Below, piece by piece: positions 32,867-41,983 of a DNA stretch of 64,000 bases. The DNA comes from JBKECP01 sp047974765. GTDB taxonomy: Bacteria > Pseudomonadota > Gammaproteobacteria > Pseudomonadales > Halieaceae. The translations under genes and the position numbers were made by a program. The notes beneath the pieces are model-generated. The model made no database searches, was not told where the DNA came from, and worked only from the letters and a program-made list of their open reading frames with translations. The DNA is taken from contig JBKECP010000036.1 in assembly GCA_047974765.1 (NCBI GenBank), forward strand, positions 1 through 64,000. The letters are read 5' to 3'. Position 1 is the first letter of the stretch. Each line of letters opens with the position of its first letter.

Positions 32867-33972
32867 GCGCTGGTATCATTACGCTGGAACAGGGCACGAA
32901 TAAAGGGTTCAGCCTCAAAGGGACGCAAGTCTTCCACCGCCTCGCCCACACCGATAAAGCGAATCGGCAGACCGAGCTTGCGGGCAATGGCAAAAATCAC
33001 TCCTCCCTTGGCAGTGCCATCAAGCTTGGTCAAAGTAATACCACTGACACCAACCACCTGCTGAAACTGGCTGGCCTGAGCCAGGGCATTCTGGCCCGTG
33101 CCCGCATCGAGTACCAGCATCACCTCATGAGGAGCATCCGGATCCAGCTTGGCCATCACCCGCACCACCTTGCGCAGCTCCTCCATCAGGTTGTCCTTGT
33201 TGTGGAGACGGCCAGCGGTATCAGCAATCAGAACGTCCGTGCCCCTGGACTGGGCCGCTTGCAGTGCATCGTAGATGACAGAGGCACTGTCAGCACCGGT
33301 GTGCTGGGCGATAACCGGCACATCATTACGCTCACCCCAAACCTGCAGCTGCTCCACCGCCGCTGCCCGGAAGGTATCCCCCGCCGCCAGCATGACAGAC
33401 CTGCCCTCACTCTGATAACGGCGGGCCAGCTTGCCGATAGTGGTCGTTTTGCCAACACCATTGACGCCGACCATCAAAATAACAAAAGGTTTGTGGCCGG
33501 TGACAGCCAGGGGCTTTTCGCAGGGCTGAAGCAGCCCCTGCAATTCTTCCTGCAGCGCTTTTTCAAGGGCGTCAGAACGGGTCAGCTCACGGCGGCTGAC
33601 TCGTTCCGTCAGGTGTTCGACAATCTCTACTGTGGCATCCACACCAACATCAGCCAGCAACAGACTGGACTCCAGGGCTTCAAGCAGCTCGTCATCAATT
33701 TCCTTGCCACCGAGAAACATAGCGCCAAGGCCCTGCACAAAATTGTCACTGGTGCGCCCCAACCCCCGACGCAGACGGCCAAAAAAACCTGCTTCTGCAG
33801 ACTTTTCATCAGCAATTTCGCCACTGGACACAGCTGACTCCTGCGGAGCTGGTTGAGCGGTTTCACTGTTGGGCGCTTTTGTACCAACCGGTGGTATGCC
33901 TTCTTGAGTCGAAGGCGTGGTTTCAGCTGCCGTCGCTTGCCCGGCAGTCTTTTTACGATTGAAAAACTTCAT
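32863..33972 (-). CDS. ftsY: Signal-recognition-particle receptor FtsY
   Basis: A 369-residue SRP GTPase that docks ribosome-nascent chains at the membrane. An acidic, low-complexity A domain (residues 1-70, rich in Thr, Glu, Pro and Ala) leads into the NG domain, with P-loop MVGVNGVGKTTTIGKLARR, LAAGDTFRAAAVEQL, VLIADTAGRLHNKDNLMEEL and TLTKLDGTAKGGVIFAI. The ATG at 33972 (MKFFNRKK) matches the amphipathic start of homologues. It is divergent from rsmD, 81 bases apart. Confidence 0.97.
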   Translation of the reverse strand: MKFFNRKKTAGQATAAETTPSTQEGIPPVGTKAPNSETAQPAPQESAVSSGEIADEKSAEAGFFGRLRRGLGRTSDNFVQGLGAMFLGGKEIDDELLEALESSLLLADVGVDATVEIVEHLTERVSRRELTRSDALEKALQEELQGLLQPCEKPLAVTGHKPFVILMVGVNGVGKTTTIGKLARRYQSEGRSVMLAAGDTFRAAAVEQLQVWGERNDVPVIAQHTGADSASVIYDALQAAQSRGTDVLIADTAGRLHNKDNLMEELRKVVRVMAKLDPDAPHEVMLVLDAGTGQNALAQASQFQQVVGVSGITLTKLDGTAKGGVIFAIARKLGLPIRFIGVGEAVEDLRPFEAEPFIRALFQRNDTSA

Positions 33973-34053
33973 AATCTGTCGCGCTGGTGTAGAGTGCGCA
34001 AAAGGAGCCTTTGCGCAAAAGGCGTATCCTAACACTCTTGATCAGGCGGAGAA

Positions 34054-34677
34054 ATGTCACAGCGTCAAAGTCACAGATCCGGCTCACAAGCTGCGAAATC
34101 CCGCACGTACTCTCAACTGCGCATTATTGGCGGCCAATGGCGAGGCCGCAAACTGCGCTTTGTGCCCGCATCGGGATTGCGTCCAACCACCGATCGGGTG
34201 CGTGAAACGCTGTTTAATTGGTTGGCACCCCGAATTCACGGTGCCCGCTGCCTCGACTTGTTCTGTGGCAGCGGTGCCCTCGGTCTGGAGGCGCTTTCAC
34301 GCGGTGGCGCCCACTGCGACTTTGTCGACAGCCACAACGCCAACGTGCAGCAGGTACAGACTCATCTCAATACCTTGCAAGCCGATGCGGTGGGCCATTG
34401 TCATACAATGACTGCCGGAGATTTTCTCGCATCAACACGGCAATCCTGGGATATTGTCTTTATTGACCCCCCCTTTGGACAGGCATTGATCGAACCAGCC
34501 AGCACTTTGCTACAGATACAGCGGCTGCGACCCGACGCCCTGATTTATATCGAGCGCGGCATACACGAACCCGAGCCCTTATTACCCGCATCCTGGCAGC
34601 TGCACCGGGACAAGCGTGCCGGCGAAGTCAGCTATCGCCTGTATCGCTACAATCAGCTATTGCCTGTATCTCCATGA
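34054..34677 (+). CDS. rsmD: 16S rRNA m2G966 methyltransferase
   Basis: A 207-residue class I methyltransferase modifying G966 of 16S rRNA. It shows LRIIGGQWRGRKLRFVP, GLRPTTDRVRETLFNWL, CLDLFCGSGALGLEALSRGG and the catalytic DIVFIDPPFGQAL. AGGCGGAG precedes the ATG. coaD follows after 78 bases; the rsmD-coaD pair opposite ftsYEX is the usual order. Confidence 0.95.
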   Translation: MSQRQSHRSGSQAAKSRTYSQLRIIGGQWRGRKLRFVPASGLRPTTDRVRETLFNWLAPRIHGARCLDLFCGSGALGLEALSRGGAHCDFVDSHNANVQQVQTHLNTLQADAVGHCHTMTAGDFLASTRQSWDIVFIDPPFGQALIEPASTLLQIQRLRPDALIYIERGIHEPEPLLPASWQLHRDKRAGEVSYRLYRYNQLLPVSP

Positions 34678-34755
34678 CAAAAATGGCAGATTGCAGGCGA
34701 CAGGCGGACTGATTACCATCGCCTGTTTACTGTAAAAGTCTGTACAGGCCCATCT

Positions 34756-35244
34756 ATGAGTTCTGAAATCATTATCTATCCCGGCACCTTCGACCCTATT
34801 ACCAATGGTCATGTGGATTTGGTTGAACGCGCCTCACGCCTGTTTCACAAGGTGGTGGTTTCTATCGCTGCCGGCAAAAAAAAGGGGCCTTTGTTTTCAT
34901 TACAGGAGCGGGTTGAACTGGCCCAAAAATGCCTCACCCACCTGGATAATGTGAAGGTGCGCGGTTTTGACAACTTGCTGATTCACTACGCCCACGAACA
35001 GGGTGCACGCTGCGTACTAAGGGGTTTGCGGGCAGTGGCAGATTTTGAATACGAGCTGCAACTGGCCAATATGAACCGGGCCATGGACTCACAGTTTGAG
35101 AGCATTTTCCTCACGCCGTCAGAACATTTGTCCTATATTTCTTCTTCACTGGTGCGTGAAATTGCTTCATTTGGTGGCGATATTACGCCCTTTGTACCAC
35201 CGCTGGTGGCGAAGGCTTTGCAGGAACGCTTCACCACGTACTGA
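34756..35244 (+). CDS. coaD: Phosphopantetheine adenylyltransferase
   Basis: A 162-residue nucleotidyltransferase making dephospho-CoA from 4'-phosphopantetheine and ATP. It has the start IIYPGTFDPITNGHVDLVER (with the T/HxGH motif), VRGFDNLLIHYA, LRGLRAVADFEYELQLANMN and the final YISSSLVREIASFGGD. The length is that of the family. Confidence 0.97.
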   Translation: MSSEIIIYPGTFDPITNGHVDLVERASRLFHKVVVSIAAGKKKGPLFSLQERVELAQKCLTHLDNVKVRGFDNLLIHYAHEQGARCVLRGLRAVADFEYELQLANMNRAMDSQFESIFLTPSEHLSYISSSLVREIASFGGDITPFVPPLVAKALQERFTTY

Positions 35245-35294
35245 CTGTCTTTTACTGCTTAAACCCCGCACTTAAAAAGTCTGTCTGCGATATT

Positions 35295-35654
35295 TCAACG
35301 GTTTCTGAATTCCCGCTCGCCACGAATCAGCTCCGCGTCTTTATGGCTGTAGCCGGGTTCACGACAGCCCAGGCAGCGAACAAACGTCGCCTCGCCGGGG
35401 CTGACAACCAGGGTATCGGCCGCCTCAGCAACATGACCGGAAGCCAGCGTGAAGGGCAAACTGACCAAAAAAACAGCCGTACCACCAACCGTTGCTAAAA
35501 AACCCAGCGGTCGGGCAATTAACAGGTCGCTGACCATGGCGCCAGCACTGGGATGTTCTTCAACCGCTTCCTGAGCCCACAAAGTCTGCGGTAAAGCCAA
35601 TAAAAAAGTTATTGTGGCAACAGCCAGACGGTGCGTAAGTGGTTTCATTTCCAT
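35295..35654 (-). CDS. Small exported protein of unknown function
   Basis: A 119-residue protein with a signal peptide (KPLTHRLAVATITFLLALP, cleavage near WAQ) and a glycine-rich hydrophobic middle (LGFLATVGGTAVFLVSLPFT) followed by FVRCLGCREPGY, with two cysteines near the C-terminus. Similar genes are found near mutM in Pseudomonas-like genomes and are sometimes mislabelled as transporters. Starts at Met1 and Met3 are both possible; AGGAG lies upstream. It is read with mutM on the minus strand but lies downstream of nothing else. Confidence 0.75.
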   Translation of the reverse strand: MEMKPLTHRLAVATITFLLALPQTLWAQEAVEEHPSAGAMVSDLLIARPLGFLATVGGTAVFLVSLPFTLASGHVAEAADTLVVSPGEATFVRCLGCREPGYSHKDAELIRGEREFRNR

Positions 35655-35706
35655 TGCCTTTCTCTCCTACCCTGCATAATCTCCAAGATCTGCCAGTTTA
35701 GCCCGA

Positions 35707-36519
35707 TCAACGCTGGCAGGTCACGCAGCAAACTGTCGATCGCTGCTCAATTTTGAACTCCCGTAATACCCGCCCACAACCAGGGCAGGGCGCACCACCA
35801 CGACCGTAAACGTTGAGTTGCTGGGCAAAATAGCCCGGTTTGCCATCGCCACCCACAAAATCCCGCAGCGTGGTCCCGCCACGCTCTATCGACAAAGTGA
35901 GCACTTCCTTAATGGCATCGGCAAGTACACTATAGCGCACCTGACTGATACGACCTGCGGCCCGATCGGGACGGATACCCGCCATAAAAAGTGCTTCATT
36001 GGCATAAATATTGCCCACTCCCACCACAATGCGGCCATCCATAATGAAACGTTTAACAGCACTGCGCCGACCCCGGGAGCGGTGATAGAGCAGCTCTCCG
36101 TGAAAAGCATCTGTCAATGGCTCAGGGCCCAGGTGATCAAGCAGAGGGTGAGCTGCCCCTGGCGACAACCAGAGCAGACAGCCAAAACGGCGCGGATCGT
36201 TGTAACGCAGTAGACTACCGTTGGTCAGCTGAATATCGACGTGATCGTGAAGCCCCGGTAGTTGCGACTGATGCAACACCCGCACAGAACCCGACATACC
36301 CAGATGCAACAGCGCACTGCCTGCTGGAGTTTCAAATAACAGGTATTTGCCGCGCCGGTGGATACGATCGATGCGCTGCCCTTGCAGCTGCTGAGGTAGT
36401 TGAGGCGGCACCGGCCAACGCAGGCGAGGCTCCCGCACCTCCACTGCCTGCACAATTTGCCCTTCGACATATGGTGCAATTCCACGACGTGTGGTTTCCA
36501 CTTCCGGCAGCTCGGGCAT
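35707..36519 (-). CDS. mutM: Formamidopyrimidine-DNA glycosylase (Fpg/MutM)
   Basis: A 270-residue bifunctional glycosylase/AP lyase removing 8-oxoguanine. The mature N-terminal PELPEVETTRRG carries the catalytic Pro and Glu, HRRGKYLLFET the binding lysine, and VGVGNIYANEALF the helix-turn-helix part. The C-terminal zinc finger has four cysteines (PCPGCGRVLRE and CCVTCQR). It follows the rpmB-rpmG operon on the same strand after a terminator. Confidence 0.97.
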   Translation of the reverse strand: MPELPEVETTRRGIAPYVEGQIVQAVEVREPRLRWPVPPQLPQQLQGQRIDRIHRRGKYLLFETPAGSALLHLGMSGSVRVLHQSQLPGLHDHVDIQLTNGSLLRYNDPRRFGCLLWLSPGAAHPLLDHLGPEPLTDAFHGELLYHRSRGRRSAVKRFIMDGRIVVGVGNIYANEALFMAGIRPDRAAGRISQVRYSVLADAIKEVLTLSIERGGTTLRDFVGGDGKPGYFAQQLNVYGRGGAPCPGCGRVLREFKIEQRSTVCCVTCQR

Positions 36520-36567
36520 TTCGCGTGCTCCCTATCAGGCCAACTACTCACCAGTGGCAGAACAGAC

Positions 36568-36599
36568 AAAACCCCGATGCCGGAAGCAGCGGGGTTTTT
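36568..36599. terminator. Terminator after rpmB-rpmG
   Basis: AAAACCCCG (36568-36576) pairs with CGGGGTTTT (36590-36598) around a 13-base loop. On the minus strand the stem ends in a T-rich tract, as expected for intrinsic termination about 70 bases after rpmG and before mutM. Confidence 0.8.
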
Positions 36600-36667
36600 G
36601 ATGTCGATCAGTCTGTCAGCTGTCACTACTGCACTGTGTAGCAAGAGCGACAGTAAAGCGGCAAATC

Positions 36668-36823
36668 CTACTTGATCTTGCCTTCTTTATACATGACGTG
36701 CTTGCGAACAACTGGATCGTACTTTTTCATTTCCAGCTTGTCCGGTGTGGTACGTTTGTTCTTGTCAGTGGTATAGAAATGGCCTGTACCAGCTGATGAA
36801 ATCATGCGAATTTTTTCTCTCAT
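36668..36823 (-). CDS. rpmG: 50S ribosomal protein L33
   Basis: A 51-residue ribosomal protein (MREKIRMISSAGTGHFYTT… through KKYDPVVRKHVMYKEGKIK), of the short form without the zinc-binding cysteines, so it does not need zinc. The length equals that of Pseudomonas L33. It follows rpmB by 28 bases on the same strand. Confidence 0.96.
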   Translation of the reverse strand: MREKIRMISSAGTGHFYTTDKNKRTTPDKLEMKKYDPVVRKHVMYKEGKIK

Positions 36824-36851
36824 GGCGACTCTCCTTCAGCCTGACAGCGGC

Positions 36852-37088
36852 TTAAACCTTTTCACCGCGGGCGCGGATATCGTCGAGAACCGTCTCGATA
36901 CCCTTTTTGTCGATAATACGCATACCCTTGCTGGATACTCGCAAAGTGACAAAGCGCTTCTCGGATTCAACCCAGAAACGGTGCTGATGCAAGTTGGGCA
37001 AAAAACGACGACGCGTGCGGTTTTTTGCGTGCGATACATTGTTACCAGTAACCGGACGCTTGCCGGTAACCTGACAAACTCTTGACAT
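36852..37088 (-). CDS. rpmB: 50S ribosomal protein L28
   Basis: A 78-residue ribosomal protein: SRVCQVTGKRPVTGNNVSHA, RRRFLPNLHQHRFWVESEKR and LRVSSKGMRIIDKKGIE. The ATG at 37088 gives the standard length; an in-frame GTG/ATG upstream (MWETI) is not conserved. It forms the rpmB-rpmG operon. Confidence 0.97.
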   Translation of the reverse strand: MSRVCQVTGKRPVTGNNVSHAKNRTRRRFLPNLHQHRFWVESEKRFVTLRVSSKGMRIIDKKGIETVLDDIRARGEKV

Positions 37089-37254
37089 GATGGTCTCCCA
37101 CAAAGCCGGGATTTAATTAGTTTGGTGTGACTATAACGGCCTTTTGAAAGGCCCAGCCGCAGCGAGCGCGACTTTATACCAGAAGGCCTTGCCGGTGGCA
37201 AGAACGCGGGCCAACTTTACGGCAGCCGACACAGCACATGTGTGCCGCCAACAG

Positions 37255-37929
37255 CTATAGCAGACCTCGCTCGGCAAAGGAGCAGGTCTGTCCCCGTCCG
37301 ACAATAATATGGTCCAGCACCCGGATATCCAACAACGCCAAAGCCTGTCGCAAGCGTTCAGTTATGCGCTGGTCAGCGCTGCTGGGCTCAGCCACCCCGG
37401 AAGGATGATTGTGGGCAAAGATCACTGCTGCCGCCCGATATTGCAAGGCCCGCACGGCCACCTCCCTGGGATAGACGGCGGCACCATCCAGGGTGCCGAA
37501 AAACAGGTCATCACACCGTAAAAGACGATGTTGATTATCCAGAAACAGGCAGGCAAAGACCTCCCGTGACTGGTTGCCCAGATGATGGTGCAGAAAACGG
37601 CGGGTATCCTGCGGGCTGCCAAGAATATCGCCCTCCCTGAGTCCTTCCTCTATTGCCCGACGAGCCAGTTCCTGAGCGGCTTCCAGTATGGCCACCTTAC
37701 TCTGGCCCATACCGGTGCAGACCAGCAGTTCATCCCGCTCGGCACCAAACAGGCCGGACACTCCGCCAAAGCGCTGCAACAACTGCCGCGATAAATCAAC
37801 AGCATTACAACCTTTGAAGCCGGTGCGCAGCAATACGGCCGTCAATTCGGCATCACTGAGCGTTCTTGCGCCGCGCAGTAACAGCTTATCTCTGGGACCT
37901 TCACCTGCGGCCCACTGTGAGATCGCCAT
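37255..37929 (-). CDS. radC: RadC-family JAMM-domain protein
   Basis: A 224-residue protein with an N-terminal helix-hairpin-helix part (GPRDKLLLRGARTLSDAEL) and a C-terminal JAMM/MPN+ metal site (AAAVIFAHNHPSGVAEPSSAD). RadC was once thought to be a repair protein; its real role is unsettled, perhaps a DNA-linked metallo-hydrolase. The ATG at 37929 (MAISQW) is taken because GGGGGAA precedes it at good spacing and homologues start here. It is divergent from coaBC. Confidence 0.93.
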   Translation of the reverse strand: MAISQWAAGEGPRDKLLLRGARTLSDAELTAVLLRTGFKGCNAVDLSRQLLQRFGGVSGLFGAERDELLVCTGMGQSKVAILEAAQELARRAIEEGLREGDILGSPQDTRRFLHHHLGNQSREVFACLFLDNQHRLLRCDDLFFGTLDGAAVYPREVAVRALQYRAAAVIFAHNHPSGVAEPSSADQRITERLRQALALLDIRVLDHIIVGRGQTCSFAERGLL

Positions 37930-38065
37930 ATTGGCTTCCCCCTTCATTTATTTACGGACCATGTTCACAATCGGGCCGCTCTTCCCGGCTGTAACGATGA
38001 CAAGCCGCAAACCGGGGTGGTATGGTGCCGATTTCTGACAATAGTGTCCCAATTCGGACAGCACA

Positions 38066-39277
38066 ATGGCACATCTATTTAATCGCAATGTGCTGCTCGG
38101 CGTGAGTGGCGGTATCGCGGCCTATAAGGCAGCCGAACTTGTACGGCAACTGACAGCAAGGGGCGCCAGTGTGCGCGTAGTAATGACCCGGGGAGCACAG
38201 GAATTTATCACCCCGCTGACACTACAGGCGCTGTCCGGCAAACCGGTGCATACCGAGCTGCTCGATGCTGAGGCGGAACAGGGTATGGGCCATATTGAAC
38301 TGGCCCGCTGGGCTGACTTGCTGTTGATCGCACCAGCCACCGCTGATGTAATCGCCCGTCTGGCAGGGGGTCGTGCCGATGACCTGTTAGCCGCCATTAC
38401 CCTGGCCACCGCCGCCCCCAAAGTGCTGGCACCGGCCATGAACCAGCAAATGTGGCGTGACACGGCCACTGTGACGAATACTCAAATTCTGCTTGAGCGC
38501 GGCTATAAAATAATTGGTCCTGCTATCGGTGAACAGGCCTGCGGTGATATCGGCCCTGGCCGTATGGAAGAGCCGACAACTATTGCCTCCTTCGTCGACA
38601 ACCTGTTCAGCAGCCAGTTACTGGCCGGCAAACGGCTTATTGTCACCGCCGGCCCCACACGCGAGGCACTGGACCCGGTGCGCTACCTGTCCAATCACAG
38701 CTCCGGCAAGATGGGTTATGCGCTCGCACGGGCAGCGGCGGAAGCCGGCGCCATCACTACTCTGATTTCCGGCCCGGTGCAGCTGGCAACACCTGCGGGA
38801 GTTGAGCGCATTGATATTGACAGTGCCCAACAGATGCTTGCGGCCTGTGAGGCACGCATACAACAAACAGATATCTTTATCGCCTGTGCGGCTGTTGCCG
38901 ACTATCGACCAAAAGAAAGACAACCACAAAAGATAAAGAAAAGTGATGAGCAGATAACCCTCATCTTGGTGCGCAATCCAGATATCATTGCCACTATTGC
39001 CAGCCACTCTTCACGCCCTTTTACAGTCGGCTTTGCCGCCGAAACACAAGCTGTTACGGCTTATGCCCGCAGCAAACTGGAACAAAAAAGACTGGATATA
39101 ATTATCGCCAACGATGTATCACGCACAGACATTGGCTTTGGCAGTGACAGCAATGAAGTCACCGTTATCTGGCGCGACGGTCAACAACGCATACCCCAAT
39201 CCAGCAAACAAAACCTGGCCGGCGAGTTGATACGCTTGATTGCAAAGCGTTATCAGACAGGTAATTCGGAGGCATAA
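38066..39277 (+). CDS. coaBC: Bifunctional CoaBC (phosphopantothenoylcysteine decarboxylase/synthase)
   Basis: A 403-residue fusion for two steps of CoA synthesis. The N-terminal flavoprotein CoaC half has VLLGVSGGIAAYKAAELVRQ, GHIELARWADLLLIAPATAD (catalytic His), APAMNQQMW and CGDIGPGRMEEP (active Cys). The C-terminal CoaB half from about residue 190 has VTAGPTREALDPVRYLSNHS, SGKMGYALARAA and ACAAVADYRP. In related genomes dut usually lies between coaBC and algC; here only 88 bases separate them and no dut is present. Confidence 0.96.
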   Translation: MAHLFNRNVLLGVSGGIAAYKAAELVRQLTARGASVRVVMTRGAQEFITPLTLQALSGKPVHTELLDAEAEQGMGHIELARWADLLLIAPATADVIARLAGGRADDLLAAITLATAAPKVLAPAMNQQMWRDTATVTNTQILLERGYKIIGPAIGEQACGDIGPGRMEEPTTIASFVDNLFSSQLLAGKRLIVTAGPTREALDPVRYLSNHSSGKMGYALARAAAEAGAITTLISGPVQLATPAGVERIDIDSAQQMLAACEARIQQTDIFIACAAVADYRPKERQPQKIKKSDEQITLILVRNPDIIATIASHSSRPFTVGFAAETQAVTAYARSKLEQKRLDIIIANDVSRTDIGFGSDSNEVTVIWRDGQQRIPQSSKQNLAGELIRLIAKRYQTGNSEA

Positions 39278-39365
39278 TGACCCGAATCAACGTCTTTAAC
39301 GGCCTTTTCCTGAAATACAGGCATATGTATATGATGATGCCTCCAGAGTTGCAATAAACCCAGCC

Positions 39366-41942
39366 ATGATCAAGCTACCGAAAAAAAAGAAACGATCGGC
39401 AGATAAAACACCGGATTCAGCAACAAACCGGGCCATAAGCTCCCGAACAAGAGCACTGCCCGCCAGTGTTATTAAAGGCGTATGCCTGGCCTTGTTATCA
39501 ACCGGACTTGGCTTTGGCTACCTCTCACTGGTTCAGCTGCCTGCCTATGAAAACGACATGCTAAAAAGGATATCGGGCAGCTATGCCACTCAGGAGGCAA
39601 CCAGCATGGAGCAGATGCTGCAACTGCTGCGCCAGCGCATCAATGCCGCCGCCCTGTCCCCCCTGGCCCAGCAGACAATTGCCTCAAAAGATACAGCAGA
39701 CATTCAACTGGTTGAAAAAACCCTGCTGGATTTTTTCCCTGAGGCGGTCAGCTTGCGATTGCTGCCACTGGGTACTCTAGGTACAGCTGTCTTTGAGGAC
39801 GGTAACCAGGGTTTGCGTAATCATATCGAAGTGGATCTGGTACGCCGGACCAGCGATGGACAAATCATCTATCCTGAATCCTTTCAATTTGAAGACAAGT
39901 GGTTAACCTCCATTGCCCAGATTGTCAGCCACCCTTTGCACGCCGATCGACAGGCCGTTATCCTGATTACGCTCGACAATCAACAGCTCAATCAGCAACT
40001 GGCACTTATCCAGCCCGATGGCAGCGCTGTTTTGCAACAGCGTTACACCGACAGTAGTGGCCGACAGATATCACAGGATATCGCTCACACGGGAGCCGCC
40101 AGCTCAAAAGGCAAAGTCTATGCAGGGCATGCTGATCTACCTGAGGCCAGCTGGCGTATAACTTTCACCCCCTCAGACAGGCTGATCTCGTCACTACAGA
40201 TCAACCATCTGTTTTTTCATATTGTCAGTGTTGCCAGCATGCTTGGCGCGATGATAGCAGTACTGCTTAATCACATGCTTAACCGGCGACAGCTGAAAAG
40301 TGAAACCGAGAAGCTGCTGGCTGCATCAGACAGCAATGAAACAATCCCGCTTCAATTGCCTGAACTGGAGCCGTTGGCACAGCAATTGTGCAGGCCCAGG
40401 CAACAGCCTGTCAGTGACAAGCCCACAACAGGCTCTTTGACAACCAACAACACAGGCCGCCCAAGCCATCAGCCGCCACTGCTTAACCAGGGGGCAGGCG
40501 AGGAATCATTGGAACTTGAGCTTTCTGACGACACCGGTAATACGGATAAAACAAACGATAGTGGTCCAATACCTGAGCATATCTTTCGCGCCTACGATAT
40601 TCGCGGCAACGCCGGCACCGAACTCACTAACGCACTGATCACCCGCATTGGTTATGCACTTGCCGAACTGGTTCAGGAGCATGGCACATCCAGCATTATC
40701 CTCGCCAGCGACGGTCGACTGTCCAGTCCACGGATTCGAGAGAAGCTCTGCGAAGCCCTGCTGGCTTCTGGTCTGAATGTTATTGATATTGGTCTGGTAC
40801 CCACTCCACTGCTGTACTATGCCACCCGGAACCTGAACTGTCGTTCAGGCATTATGGTAACCGGCAGTCATAATCCCGCCAGTGACAATGGTCTGAAAAT
40901 CGTCATTGACCGACACACGATTCACGCTGGCGGCATCGAGGATATTCGCAAGCGGGTTGAACGCGGTGCAAAACCGGTAGCAACCAAACCGGGTAATATT
41001 GAACACAAAAATATCGTACCGGCTTATATGGATGAAATCGCTAGCGATATTACTTTACCTGGACCTATGAAGGTTATCATCGATGCCAGTAATGGCGCCA
41101 CGGCTGAAATTGCACCTGACCTGTTATCCGCTCTGGGCTGCGATGTGATCAGCATGAACTGTGAAATTGATGGCAATTTTCCCGATCACCCACCAGACAC
41201 CTCAGATGAGCGTAATTTACAGGGCTTACAGGCGGCGGTTACAGCCCAAAAAGCAGATTTTGGTGTTGCCTTTGACGGTGATGGCGATCGTATTGCCACC
41301 GTTACCGGCAGTGGTGAAATTGTACGCTCCGATGTACTGCTTATGCTCTTTGCCCAGGATATCGTATCGCGCAATCCGGGTGCAGATGTTGTCTTTGATG
41401 TAAAATGCAGCCGCAAGCTGGCCCAGGTGATCACCGAGCACGGCGGCAGACCGGTTTTATGCAAGACCGGCCACGCCTTCGTCAAAGAGAAGGTTGCCGA
41501 AACCGGTGCCCTGCTTGGAGGTGAATTCAGCGGTCACATTATGTTTGGCGAACGCTGGTACGGGCACGATGATGCACTTTATGCCGCTGGCCGTCTGGCA
41601 GAAATTCTCAGCACACATGATCAATCACTGGATGAAGCCATCTCTGCACTGCCGCACACCACCAATACCGCCGAGATTCTGATACCCGTGGAAGAGCAGG
41701 AAAAATTTCCATTGATGCAGAAAATTATCAACCAGGCAGATTTTGGCGAGGGTCAAATCAATACGCTCGACGGTGTGCGTGTCGATTTCCCTCACGGCTG
41801 GGGGCTATTGCGCGCATCCAACACAACAGCCGCTCTCACTGCACGTTTTGAGGCCGATAACAAAGATGAGCTTGAAAAAATTTGCCAGATTTTCCGAAGC
41901 CAGATAGCCCGTATCGATGCACAAATAAAGCTGCCCTTTTAA
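39366..41942 (+). CDS. algC: Long membrane-anchored phosphomannomutase/phosphoglucomutase (AlgC)
   Basis: 858 residues. The first ~400 hold two membrane helices (about residues 38-55 and 283-305) around a probable periplasmic domain and a polar linker. From about residue 404 comes a complete alpha-D-phosphohexomutase: IFRAYDIRGNAG, phosphoserine loop MVTGSHNPASDNG (about 497-507), metal site FDGDGDRIA (about 635) and substrate loop GGEFSGHIMF (about 718). The enzyme makes mannose 1-phosphate and glucose 1-phosphate for exopolysaccharide, LPS and rhamnose sugars. The long form also occurs in Pseudomonas. The anchor would tether sugar-phosphate supply to the membrane; the sensor-like outer domain has no assigned ligand. 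Confidence 0.92.
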   Translation: MIKLPKKKKRSADKTPDSATNRAISSRTRALPASVIKGVCLALLSTGLGFGYLSLVQLPAYENDMLKRISGSYATQEATSMEQMLQLLRQRINAAALSPLAQQTIASKDTADIQLVEKTLLDFFPEAVSLRLLPLGTLGTAVFEDGNQGLRNHIEVDLVRRTSDGQIIYPESFQFEDKWLTSIAQIVSHPLHADRQAVILITLDNQQLNQQLALIQPDGSAVLQQRYTDSSGRQISQDIAHTGAASSKGKVYAGHADLPEASWRITFTPSDRLISSLQINHLFFHIVSVASMLGAMIAVLLNHMLNRRQLKSETEKLLAASDSNETIPLQLPELEPLAQQLCRPRQQPVSDKPTTGSLTTNNTGRPSHQPPLLNQGAGEESLELELSDDTGNTDKTNDSGPIPEHIFRAYDIRGNAGTELTNALITRIGYALAELVQEHGTSSIILASDGRLSSPRIREKLCEALLASGLNVIDIGLVPTPLLYYATRNLNCRSGIMVTGSHNPASDNGLKIVIDRHTIHAGGIEDIRKRVERGAKPVATKPGNIEHKNIVPAYMDEIASDITLPGPMKVIIDASNGATAEIAPDLLSALGCDVISMNCEIDGNFPDHPPDTSDERNLQGLQAAVTAQKADFGVAFDGDGDRIATVTGSGEIVRSDVLLMLFAQDIVSRNPGADVVFDVKCSRKLAQVITEHGGRPVLCKTGHAFVKEKVAETGALLGGEFSGHIMFGERWYGHDDALYAAGRLAEILSTHDQSLDEAISALPHTTNTAEILIPVEEQEKFPLMQKIINQADFGEGQINTLDGVRVDFPHGWGLLRASNTTAALTARFEADNKDELEKICQIFRSQIARIDAQIKLPF

Positions 41943-41983
41943 AAACCCGATTGTTATCACTTATTACAGCACACGGAAACACC